37,838 bases of DNA, taken from NCBI RefSeq assembly GCF_001315105.1, contig NZ_BAZR01000043.1, positions 1-37,838 on the forward strand. The letters run 5' to 3'. This document shows, in pieces, positions 9,411 to 17,799 of the stretch (its first letter is position 1; every line of letters begins with the position of its first letter). A model generated the notes under the pieces. The model worked only from the letters and a program-made list of their open reading frames with translations. It did no database searches and had not been told where the DNA came from. Position numbers and translations under genes: made by a program. Source of the DNA: Paenibacillus sp. JCM 10914. GTDB taxonomy: Bacteria > Bacillota > Bacilli > Paenibacillales > Paenibacillaceae.

Positions 9411-10403
9411 ATGATTCTGGAAAAATTAAAGGAGGATCAAGAGTATAGCTCGTCATACTGGGACAAGAGATCTCACATGATGTATTACCAATATGTAAAA
9501 TACATGGTCCAGGCATTAGCCGCTGATGCTAACAGTATGATAGATGTAGGTTCATCAAATGCTGAATATGTTGAAAGTTTTGATTGGATACCTCAAAGAC
9601 ATACTATTGATTTGGAGAATCCTTATTATTCGGATAGAGTACAGGGATTTGAAATGGATTTCATGCAATTTCAACCTACAAAAAAATATGATTTTATTAC
9701 TTGTCTGCAGGTTTTAGAACATGTCCCTGATCCAATTAGTTTTGCAAGGAAATTATTCGACATAGGAAAGAACGTATTGATATCTGTACCGTATATGTGG
9801 GAGGAAAGCTCTGAAGCAGAGCATATACATGACCCTGTTGACTTTGACAAGCTTTCACTATGGACAGGTAGAGATCCGAGTTATCATATAATTGTTAAAG
9901 AACCTTTATTTAATTCTTCTAAGAGTAATAGACTTATTTGCTATTACCATTCTGATTCTGAAAAATTCGATGTTAAGAAAATGCGTTTAAGAGTAAAGAA
10001 TATGAGAAACAGCAGCAATAGTAAAGCATTCGCATTCAATGCTATGAATCATTCTTGGTTTATTGAAAGTATACATAAGAATGTTTATGAAATTTTTGAA
10101 TTTAATGAAAAAATGAATCGCCGAATAGAAGATTTGCATTTAAAAATGGAAGCTGAGAATCTGAGGAGAGAGTATTACTTTTTAAAAGAAAAATTAAAAG
10201 AGATAAAAAGTAGTAATCAGGATATATCATCCGGTATAAAGCAATATGAAATAGAACTAAAAGACTTAAGGAGAACGAATCAGTTATCCGAAAAACAAAA
10301 GATAAAGTACGATCAGCTTTATATGAGGATAATTAACAGTAAGTCATGGCGTCTCACGGAACCTGCTAGGAGACTATGGGCAGGATTAAAGAGAAAATTT
10401 TAA
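9411..10403 (+). CDS. SAM-dependent methyltransferase with coiled-coil tail
   Basis: 330 residues. The Rossmann SAM-binding motif is MIDVGSSNAEYV (43-54), followed by the acidic region near D67, then FITCLQVLEHVPDP (95-108), typical of class I methyltransferases acting on sugars or polyprenyl-linked glycans. The methyltransferase domain ends near residue 190. Residues about 225-305 are rich in Lys, Glu, Leu and Arg with heptad spacing and are predicted to form a coiled coil. The very end has SKSWRLTEPARRL (310-322), a short motif repeated in the next gene. Its place beside an ABC exporter recalls chain-terminating methyltransferases with coiled-coil rulers (WbdD type), but the kinase domain of WbdD is absent. 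It could equally methylate a sugar within the repeat. The 10-bp gap to the upstream gene indicates one operon. Confidence 0.85.
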   Translation: MILEKLKEDQEYSSSYWDKRSHMMYYQYVKYMVQALAADANSMIDVGSSNAEYVESFDWIPQRHTIDLENPYYSDRVQGFEMDFMQFQPTKKYDFITCLQVLEHVPDPISFARKLFDIGKNVLISVPYMWEESSEAEHIHDPVDFDKLSLWTGRDPSYHIIVKEPLFNSSKSNRLICYYHSDSEKFDVKKMRLRVKNMRNSSNSKAFAFNAMNHSWFIESIHKNVYEIFEFNEKMNRRIEDLHLKMEAENLRREYYFLKEKLKEIKSSNQDISSGIKQYEIELKDLRRTNQLSEKQKIKYDQLYMRIINSKSWRLTEPARRLWAGLKRKF

Positions 10404-10426
10404 TCTTATTAGAGAGGGGGAAGTAA

Positions 10427-12574
10427 ATGGAGGCGAAATTAAAGAAAAATATCAGAGAGGATAACAATCCTGAATTCATGAAGAAAGAAATAACTGAGTT
10501 GCGTGCTTTTATTAATAACGAAAAGCAGAGAGAAGACCACCTTAAGAATAAACTAGAAGCTTTGCAATTTGAAGTTAGCACATTAAAAGGGGAAATTGAC
10601 CAAGCTGAGCTAAAGAAAAATATTGCAAAAAAAAAATTCAATTCACTTGAAAATAGCCACTCTTGGAGAATAACTAAACCTTTAAGATGGATCAATAAGA
10701 TATTGATGAAAAATACCGATCAGAAAGTTAAACATACTGGAGTAGTTATAGAATCAAAAAATGAAATGAAACATATTAGAGATTTGAGAGAGAAGTTGTA
10801 TTGTTTTGGGTTTAACGATAGAGCAATCGGGGATTTACATGATTTGGTGAATGGGAATATATTTTCTCCAAGAATGAGGAGATTAGCAGCATGGGAATTA
10901 TCTAAATGGTATGTAAATCAGTTGACTCCTGATGGTGCGGAAAAATGTCTTGAGCTACTGCCCGTTGCTTTAAATGATGTTGTAAAACCAGAAAGAATTT
11001 ATCTAGCTGCGATTATAGAAGCTGAATGCTTTAAAGTACTGAACAAATTTGACGATGCAAAAAAGGCACTAAGGAAAGCGTTTATAATAAATGAAGATCC
11101 TAATATATATCTTGCTTCCGCAAACTTTGAAGAGAATAGCAAAGCAAGATTGAATTGGATTAACAAAGCTCTTGATTATTATGAATTACCTAAAATAAGT
11201 CTTAATTCTATTGAGGGAAAGAAGGATTATGATTGTCTGAGTGTTTCTAATGTTCAATCGGAATTAAGGAATGTGGATAAGCCTAAAATAACAGTGATTA
11301 TGCCAGTTTATAACGCTCAGGACGTTATTACTACTGCTCTTGAATCAGTAATCAATCAAACTTGGGATAATCTTGAGATTATTATCGTAGATGACTGTAG
11401 TACTGACTCAACCGCACAAATAATAGAAAAGTATATGAGTAAGGATGCTAGAATAAGATTTCTAAAGCAAGAAGAAAATAAGGGCGCCTACACTGCTCGC
11501 AATCTTGCTCTACAGATTGCTACAGGGGAATTTGTTACTTGTCATGATGCAGATGATTGGTCACATCCATTAAAGGTTGAATTACAGGCACTACATTTGA
11601 TGAGCAATAAGAGAACCGTTGGTAATACATCCCAAGCGGCTAGGATTACAGAGGAATTAATGTTTTATAGGAGAGGAAAGCTTGGGCATAATATATTTCC
11701 TAATATCTCTTCTTTGATGTTTAGGAGGGAGATAATAAAGCAGTTCGTTGGCTATTGGGATAGTGTTAGATTTAGTGCCGACAGTGAATTTATTAGTAGA
11801 ATTAAAATAGTATTCGGAGTTGACGCAATTATCGACTTACATACAGGGCCGCTTTCATTTCCGCGTATCTCAAGTGGATCATTGACGTCGGATGAAAAAT
11901 TCGGATTAAATGGTTCACTATATGGCGCCAGAAGAGTCTATCGGGATAATTATCTAGAATATCATTCGAAATCAGAAAGTTTAAAATACGATTTCCCTCA
12001 GGAAAATCGACCTTTTGTTGTGCCAGAACCAATGATGCCAACAAGGGGACTAGAAAACAGGTTTTTTGATGTAATTTTTGTTACAGATTTTCGTAATTCT
12101 AACGTGGTTATGCAAATGGAAAGAGACATCGGAATTTGTATAGAAAAGGGTTTAAGTGTTGGGATACTACAAATGAATCTTTATAATACCAGTCCAGAGA
12201 CTCGACTGGATCCTAAAATAAATATTTTGTTGAATCGAAGTAATCTTCATTTGATAGTATATGGTGAAGTAGTCTATTGTAGACACTTAATCCTAAGATA
12301 TTGTCTGATTCTAGGGGAACATCAAAAATATATACCTGTTGTAGTAGCAGACAATCTTCATATGATACTAGGTGAAGAGATATATAAAACAACTGAAGAT
12401 AAAATTAATAAATATAATACAAGTCTCAAAAGATACTTTGGCCTTACAGGGACATGGTATCCGGTTGATAATAAAGTTAAGAAAAAATTCTTGAAAATAG
12501 CCAATAATGATTCTAAAAATAAATTAGCGAGCACTAGCTGGATCGGTGTAGAAAATCTTGAAAACTCACGATGA
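10427..12574 (+). CDS. Large glycosyltransferase with coiled-coil N-terminus, C-terminally shortened
   Basis: 715 residues. Residues about 1-75 form a predicted coiled coil ending in SHSWRITKPLRW (77-88), the same module that ends the upstream methyltransferase. Residues about 115-255 are helical repeats like those of the 851-residue enzyme, and 286-500 are a GT2 domain with ITVIMPVYNA, DDCSTDST (322-329) and a HDADDW motif. Then follows the first half of the GT-B-like domain (FFDVIFVTDFRNSN), but the protein stops where the relative continues for about 150 residues with its E-x7-E motif. The GT2 active site is complete, so one transfer activity is expected. The second domain is probably inactive unless it was fully dispensable. 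The start follows GAGAGGGGGAAG. It lies 13 bp before the dehydrogenase gene. Confidence 0.86.
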   Translation: MEAKLKKNIREDNNPEFMKKEITELRAFINNEKQREDHLKNKLEALQFEVSTLKGEIDQAELKKNIAKKKFNSLENSHSWRITKPLRWINKILMKNTDQKVKHTGVVIESKNEMKHIRDLREKLYCFGFNDRAIGDLHDLVNGNIFSPRMRRLAAWELSKWYVNQLTPDGAEKCLELLPVALNDVVKPERIYLAAIIEAECFKVLNKFDDAKKALRKAFIINEDPNIYLASANFEENSKARLNWINKALDYYELPKISLNSIEGKKDYDCLSVSNVQSELRNVDKPKITVIMPVYNAQDVITTALESVINQTWDNLEIIIVDDCSTDSTAQIIEKYMSKDARIRFLKQEENKGAYTARNLALQIATGEFVTCHDADDWSHPLKVELQALHLMSNKRTVGNTSQAARITEELMFYRRGKLGHNIFPNISSLMFRREIIKQFVGYWDSVRFSADSEFISRIKIVFGVDAIIDLHTGPLSFPRISSGSLTSDEKFGLNGSLYGARRVYRDNYLEYHSKSESLKYDFPQENRPFVVPEPMMPTRGLENRFFDVIFVTDFRNSNVVMQMERDIGICIEKGLSVGILQMNLYNTSPETRLDPKINILLNRSNLHLIVYGEVVYCRHLILRYCLILGEHQKYIPVVVADNLHMILGEEIYKTTEDKINKYNTSLKRYFGLTGTWYPVDNKVKKKFLKIANNDSKNKLASTSWIGVENLENSR

Positions 12575-12587
12575 GGAGACATAATTT

Positions 12588-13897
12588 ATGAAAACCGAAT
12601 TAATAAACACTATAAAAGAAAAGCGAGGGGTAGTTGGTATCATCGGTATGGGGTACGTTGGACTACCATTAGCTCTTGCTTTTTCAAATTCCAACGTTAA
12701 AGTTGTTGGATTTGATATTGAAGAGTCCAAAACTCAATCTATTAATGATGGAATAAGTTATTTTAAACATATTTCTTCTAACTCTATAAGAAACGTAACA
12801 CAAAAGAATTTATTCTATGCAACTACTGACTTTTCAGAAATTAGTAGAGTTGATGCTATTATCTTATGTTTACCTACTCCCCTAAATCAATATAGGGAGC
12901 CTGATTTATCTTATGTTACAAATACAATCGAAACAATCCTGCCTTATCTGAAAAAGGGACAGGTACTTAGTTTAGAAAGTACAACATACCCTGGGACCAC
13001 TGATGAAGAGCTCGCACCTAGAATAACAAAACAGGGATTTACAATTGGAACAGATTTTTTTCTCATTTATTCTCCTGAGAGAGAAGACCCTGGAAATCCT
13101 AATTTCACAACATCAACTATTCCTAAAGTAGTAGGAGGTTCTACTGAGGACTGCTTAGAGGTTGGTGTAGCATTATATGAATGCATTATAGAGAAAGTGA
13201 TTCCTCTCAGTTCAACAAAATCTGCGGAGTTAACTAAGTTACTTGAAAATATATATAGATCCGTTAATATTGGGCTAGTGAATGAAATGAAAATAATTGC
13301 AGATAAGATGAATATAGATATATGGGAAGTTATTGATGCAGCTGCAACAAAACCGTTTGGCTTCACCCCGTTCTATCCTGGGCCAGGATTAGGAGGCATT
13401 GTATACCAATAGATCCCTTCTATTTAACATGGAAAGCTAAGGCATATGGTGTAACTACTAGATTTATTGAATTATCGGGTCAAATAAATACAAACATGCC
13501 TGAGTGGGTTATTGGTAAGGTTTCTGATGCGTTAAATAAAGAGAGTAAATCACTTATGAATTCAAAAATTTTAGTTTTAGGCTTGTCATACAAAAAAGAT
13601 ATTGACGACGTTAGAGAGTCTCCTTCTGTTGAACTAATGGAATTACTAAAGGCTAAAGGTGCCCAAATATATTATTCTGATCCCTATATTCCTGTCTTTC
13701 CCAAGATGAGAAAGCATTCTTTCGACCTCAAATCAATCTTAATAACACCGGAATTATTACAGGAGATTGATTGTACTATAATTAGTACGGATCATGAAGT
13801 TTTTGATTATGATTTAATACATGCGTATAGTAAATTAATTGTGGATACTAGGGGAGTTTATAGAAGTATTACTTCTGATAAAATCGTCCGAGCCTAA
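12588..13897 (+). CDS. Nucleotide-sugar (UDP-GlcNAc type) 6-dehydrogenase, one-base frameshift at the active site
   Basis: The enzyme oxidises C6 of a UDP-sugar twice with NAD to give a UDP-uronic acid. The N-terminal NAD-binding motif is VGIIGMGYVGLPLALAF, and later PTPL, STTYPGTT and SPEREDPGN fit the UDP-GlcNAc/UDP-ManNAc dehydrogenase branch (WbpA/WecC-like). The frame breaks near 13397 inside GLGGHCIPIDP; one added C restores His, the catalytic Cys and the rest (FYLTWKAKAYG...), giving a normal 436-residue protein ending at 13897. The break removes the nucleophile, so the gene as written would be dead. Given the other single-base losses in the window, a sequence error is more likely. Expected product: UDP-GlcNAcA or a related acid for the exported polysaccharide. 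The start has TGAGGAGA upstream. Confidence 0.88.
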
Positions 13898-13931
13898 GCC
13901 TAAAACATTTTAAACCTAGGGGAGGAGTACT

Positions 13932-14843
13932 TTGTTAAATCAAGATAAAAATATACTAATTAGTATTGTAATGCCTGTTTATAATCGACAAGACACGATC
14001 CTTCGATCTATTAATAGTGTGCTTGAACAGACTTATTCAAATTTTGAGTTTATTATTGTTGATGATGATTCATCTGATCAAACAAAAGATATAATCCAAT
14101 CTATTGAAGATCATAGAATTAAATATGTACCTTTGCAACAAAATGTAGGTGCTTCTGCAGCCCGGAATATAGGAATCGATTATGCTAATGGTAGATGGAT
14201 TGCATTTCATGATAGCGATGACCTCTGGGAACCAAGCAAATTAAAAAAGCAAGTTGATTTAATAAATGATAAGTCTCCTTCAATTATTTTCACTAGCTTT
14301 ATTCGATATAGAAATGGGATACAAGAACATATACCTAAACCTGGTATGATTATCAAGGAGAACATACATAAGGAATTGTTACGAGGTAATTTTATAGCGA
14401 CACCAACTGTACTGTTACCAAAAGAGGTTCTTTCCGTAACGGGATCTTTCAATGAAAAAATGCCTAGGCTGCAGGATTGGGAATTATGGTTGAGAATATC
14501 GCTGTATTTCCCTATTATTTGGATCGATGAACCTTTAGTAAAAGCTTTTTATACTGAGAAGAGTATTTCTTCGGACTCTGGTAGCCTTATAGAAAGTTAT
14601 GAAAAAATTTGGGATATGCATAAGAAACTTTTCATAGATGCGGGGCCAGTATATGCTGCGCATTTTTTATTTTCTTTTGGACATAATTTATCATTGTATG
14701 GTGATATAAAAAAAGGAAGGGCGATGATTGTAAGTTCATTGAAGTATAATTTCTATTCAATAAAACAAATAGTTTGCTTGTTTTTGAATCTGAGTGGAGG
14801 CTTTATGTATAAAGTGGCTTATAGAATTTTCAAGAAAATTTAA
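13932..14843 (+). CDS. Family 2 glycosyltransferase
   Basis: 303 residues starting at a TTG preceded by GGGGAGGAG at ideal spacing. The GT-A nucleotide-sugar site is clear: ISIVMPVYNRQDT at the N-terminus, VDDDSSDQT near residue 40, and AFHDSDDLW near 95 carrying the DxD metal site. LQDWELWLRI near 180 is the usual acceptor-side motif. The C-terminal about 70 residues (KKLFIDAGPVYAAHFLF..., SLYGDIKKGRAMI) are helical. A decayed copy of this C-terminal portion lies at 16125-16345. It should add one sugar to the lipid-linked glycan; donor and linkage cannot be read from the sequence. Confidence 0.9.
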   Translation: MLNQDKNILISIVMPVYNRQDTILRSINSVLEQTYSNFEFIIVDDDSSDQTKDIIQSIEDHRIKYVPLQQNVGASAARNIGIDYANGRWIAFHDSDDLWEPSKLKKQVDLINDKSPSIIFTSFIRYRNGIQEHIPKPGMIIKENIHKELLRGNFIATPTVLLPKEVLSVTGSFNEKMPRLQDWELWLRISLYFPIIWIDEPLVKAFYTEKSISSDSGSLIESYEKIWDMHKKLFIDAGPVYAAHFLFSFGHNLSLYGDIKKGRAMIVSSLKYNFYSIKQIVCLFLNLSGGFMYKVAYRIFKKI

Positions 14844-14884
14844 AAAAAACTGCATATACTAAAGTATACTCGGAGGGAATTTCG

Positions 14885-15798
14885 GTGCTAGATAACCTAT
14901 CGGAGATTGTTACTGATATTCGGAATATTAATTCATCTCATATTAAATATGATGCACCCTATATACTTAAAGTAATGTGTACAGGGGTTAAATACGAGTT
15001 TTTAATGAATTTAAAAAGAGAGAGCGATAAATTAATTATATTAGGTTCAGGTGCATATCAACCTGAAAAATTAAAGCCGCCAATTTTCCAAAGACATGCA
15101 TGGATGAAGCATATACCAGAATCAACAATATTCTACAATGATCCGACATTATATAATGGGAAGATAAGATTGGGTTGGGGGTATGGTGTTAAAGACGATC
15201 ACTATTTGGAGAACATCTCTAAAATATTCGTTAAATTACTCCCTGTTTTGGGAATTCCTTCAGGGAAAGTACTCTTTTACGGTAGTTCAGGAGGGGGATT
15301 TATGTCAATGATTTTAGGAGGATTTATAAAAGGAACCAAAGTTATTGTTAATAATCCCCAGACTATTGTCACTAATTATTATAGTGGCCACGTAAAAGAT
15401 CTAATGGAGATAGTACATCCTGGAATGACAATTGAGGAAATATGTAAGAGCTATAACCATAAATTAAGTGTTCCTTTTTTTTATAAAAAGATAGGATATA
15501 TTCCGCGAATTATTTATATTCAGAACGTCTCGTGTGAGCATGATATGCAGAATCATTTAGTTCCTTTTATATCGGAAATGAATTCTTTAGATAAGTTTTT
15601 GATAAGGTTAATATTATTTTATATAGTGATAGTATAAAGGGCCATAGTCCACTTGGTCTCAAGGAAACCCTTGATTATATTAGTGAGTACTTTATTGAAC
15701 TTGAGGATCTCAAGAATGATATTTCTGTAGTACCTGCAGTACCTGCTAGTCGTAAATTAGGAAGGTATAATAAGTTACTTGGTTTCTTTAAAAAATAA
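14885..15798 (+). CDS. Alpha/beta-hydrolase-like protein of polysaccharide loci (one-base frameshift)
   Basis: It starts at a GTG with CGGAGGGA upstream. The nucleophile elbow GSSGGG (133-138; S135 in G-x-S-x-G) lies in VLFYGSSGGGFMSMILGG, followed by VNNPQT. This suggests an esterase or acyltransferase fold, distantly like proteins accompanying surface glycan synthesis. The frame is lost in a T run at 15594-15600: adding one T joins SLDKF to FDKVNIILYSDS and on to LLGFFKK at 15798, giving about 304 residues. The downstream piece (about 66 codons) is collinear and open, which supports one gene. The candidate acid and His could lie in CEHD just before the break. Location after a GT and before the O-acylation pair suggests a role in acyl decoration or in glycan handling; function otherwise unknown. 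Confidence 0.68.
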
Positions 15799-15819
15799 TC
15801 ACCTTATTAAATAGATCAA

Positions 15820-15893
15820 GGAACAGTGTCACACCTCTATACCATAACTAATGTCAACAATAATCACCTGCTAGTCGAAGCATATCCGGTGAT
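15820..15893 (+). pseudogene. Decayed rmlA fragment
   Basis: About 62 of 74 bases match the live rmlA at 19036-19112, with a 3-base gap. Conceptual translation GTVSHLYTITNVNNNHLL then VEAYPVIL corresponds to GTGSRLYPLTKVTNKHLL then VGAYPMIF of RmlA. It lacks the start and the first part of the nucleotide loop and soon runs into stop codons. Weaker, discontinuous resemblance to later parts of rmlA (for example around 15960-16010 and 16050-16110) may reflect a larger remnant with internal deletions, but that part is uncertain. Confidence 0.8.
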
Positions 15894-16124
15894 ACTGTCA
15901 CATGAGGAAATACTTTTTTCTGTATAATAATTATACCGATGGGATCATATATCCAAATTATTAAATATCTTCTCGTCAATCTGATCCATAACTACAATCG
16001 TCACGATCACGGAATGCTAATATACTCGAGCTTTTTTTTCTATATTTTTGCAAGATCTGGATCCGACGATTCAGATACCTGTAAAAGCGCTCGACGGAGT
16101 TTATGTACTGGGTGGAAGATCAGC

Positions 16125-16345
16125 AGTAAACTAATCATTGATTTGTTATGGAAACATAAATCTATTTTTATTGATGCGGCACCAATAGGTGTTTTCATAT
16201 AGTTATAAATTAGCTTTATATGGTGATATGCAAAAGTAGGAACGTTTTGCTTGAAAAAATTAATTTTATCTCCGCAAGTCAATCATTATGTTATTTACCA
16301 ACATTTATGGCCAGAGAATATACCGGATTGTTATACTAATATTAA
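16125..16345 (+). pseudogene. Decayed C-terminal fragment of a GT2 gene
   Basis: Read with one frameshift and three stop codons, this stretch gives WKHKSIFIDAAP, then LALYGDMQK, then FYLRKSIIMLF. These line up in order with WDMHKKLFIDAGP, LSLYGDIKK and FYSIKQIVCLF of the live GT2 at 13932-14843. The N-terminal catalytic part is missing. It is a remnant of a related glycosyltransferase gene, not an expressed protein. Confidence 0.8.
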
Positions 16346-16380
16346 ATTAAACCAGATATTAATGAGATGAGGTCAATGAG

Positions 16381-17775
16381 TTGGTATTTAGTAATTTAGT
16401 GTTTATTTTTGCATTCTTACCAATAGTGATATCATTATATTATTTAATAAGAAAAGAGTTTAGGAATTCGGTTTTATTGATAGCAAGTTTATTTTTTTAT
16501 GCTTGGGGAGAGCCAACTTATCTTTTTCTAATGATCTTCTCGATAAGTACTAATTATTTGTTAGCTAGAGTAATTATAAAAACGAATAAGTATAGACGAA
16601 TAGCATTAATTATTGCAATCATTATAAATATTATTTTATTAGGGTATTATAAATACGCTGGTTTCATACTATCTGCTATTAGTGGAGTATTTAATTTTAC
16701 TTATGATTTCACACCTGTAGCACTTCCAATAGGGATATCATTTTACACTTTCCAGGCGATTGCATACCTAGTGGATATATATCGCAATGAGATTAAACCA
16801 CAAAAGAATATACTCGACTTTGCATTGTATATCTCGTTCTTTCCACAGTTGGTAGCAGGTCCGATAGTTCGTTATGACATAGTTGCTGCACAATTGAAGG
16901 ATCGTAAGGAAAGTGTCAATTTATTTGCTCAAGGATGTATTAGATTCATTATTGGATTAGGGAAAAAGGTATTGATTGCTAATCAACTTGGATTAGTAGC
17001 CGATGAAATATTCTCTTCTCCACACAATGAACTAACAACTTCCCTCGCGTGGATCGGAATTCTCGCTTATACGTTACAGATCTATTTTGATTTTTCGGGA
17101 TATTCCGATATGGCAATCGGATTAGGAAAGATGTTTGGATTCAAGCTCCCAATAAATTTTAACTATCCTTATATTTCAAAAAGCATCACTGAATTTTGGA
17201 GAAGATGGCACATCACTCTAGGTTCATGGTTTAGAGATTACATATATATTCCTCTAGGAGGTAATCGACAAGGTAAATGGAAATACGCAAGAAATTTATT
17301 TGTAGTATGGTTTCTAACAGGTCTATGGCATGGAGCAAGTTGGAGTTTCGTTATATGGGGGCTTTACTTTGGAGTGATAATCGCACTTGAAAAAATGGCG
17401 CTCAGTAAAGTCTTGATTAAATTGTGGGCTCCTCTTCAACATCTATATGTCTTGCTAATTGTAATGATAGGGTGGGTCTTCTTTAGAGCTGATAATTTTG
17501 TATACTCTTTTCACTATCTTAAGATAATGTTTGGAATTAATACTCCAGAATACTTTGACCATACTACAGTGTATTATCTACATGATTATGGAGTTTATTT
17601 TATTCTAGGAATTATTTTTAGTATCCCAATAAAAAAGATGTTAAGTGATAATAGAATTATATTTTCTCAGAAATTTCAAGTTATTATTCCTGTAGTTTAT
17701 ATCATTCTTTTTCTATTAAGTATTATGTACCTTACAAATTCGACGTATAATCCTTTTATCTACTTTAGGTTTTAA
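16381..17775 (+). CDS. MBOAT family O-acyltransferase (AlgI/DltB-like)
   Basis: 464 residues, polytopic membrane protein that passes an acyl group, usually acetyl, across the membrane for transfer to an extracellular polysaccharide. The start is TTG, supported by GAGATGAGG eight bases upstream and by the family's usual MVFSS-type beginning (here MVFSN). Conserved MBOAT residues are present: FWRRWHITLGSWFRDYIYIPLGG with H277, and WFLTGLWHGASW with H317, the residue expected to be catalytic. About ten hydrophobic helices cover the length, which is normal for the family. The next gene, 24 bp downstream, encodes the DHHW partner, so the two form an AlgI/AlgJ-like pair. The polymer made by this cluster is therefore probably O-acetylated. 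Confidence 0.94.
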   Translation: MVFSNLVFIFAFLPIVISLYYLIRKEFRNSVLLIASLFFYAWGEPTYLFLMIFSISTNYLLARVIIKTNKYRRIALIIAIIINIILLGYYKYAGFILSAISGVFNFTYDFTPVALPIGISFYTFQAIAYLVDIYRNEIKPQKNILDFALYISFFPQLVAGPIVRYDIVAAQLKDRKESVNLFAQGCIRFIIGLGKKVLIANQLGLVADEIFSSPHNELTTSLAWIGILAYTLQIYFDFSGYSDMAIGLGKMFGFKLPINFNYPYISKSITEFWRRWHITLGSWFRDYIYIPLGGNRQGKWKYARNLFVVWFLTGLWHGASWSFVIWGLYFGVIIALEKMALSKVLIKLWAPLQHLYVLLIVMIGWVFFRADNFVYSFHYLKIMFGINTPEYFDHTTVYYLHDYGVYFILGIIFSIPIKKMLSDNRIIFSQKFQVIIPVVYIILFLLSIMYLTNSTYNPFIYFRF

Positions 17776-17799
17776 ACATAAGTACTGAGGAGATAGTAA

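Larger units (their letters stand above)
15799..16380. other. 582-bp gene graveyard between the hydrolase and MBOAT genes
   Basis: No intact gene is present. The stretch holds the two remnants annotated separately. The 87-codon open frame at 15939-16202 crosses both and is not credible as a gene. Only the last about 20 bp, with GAGATGAGG at 16364-16372, serve the following MBOAT gene. Confidence 0.75.

Noticed and set aside
15939..16202. An 87-codon open frame in the gap before the MBOAT gene
   Set aside because: It crosses the rmlA and GT remnants in mixed frames, and has no ribosome binding site.
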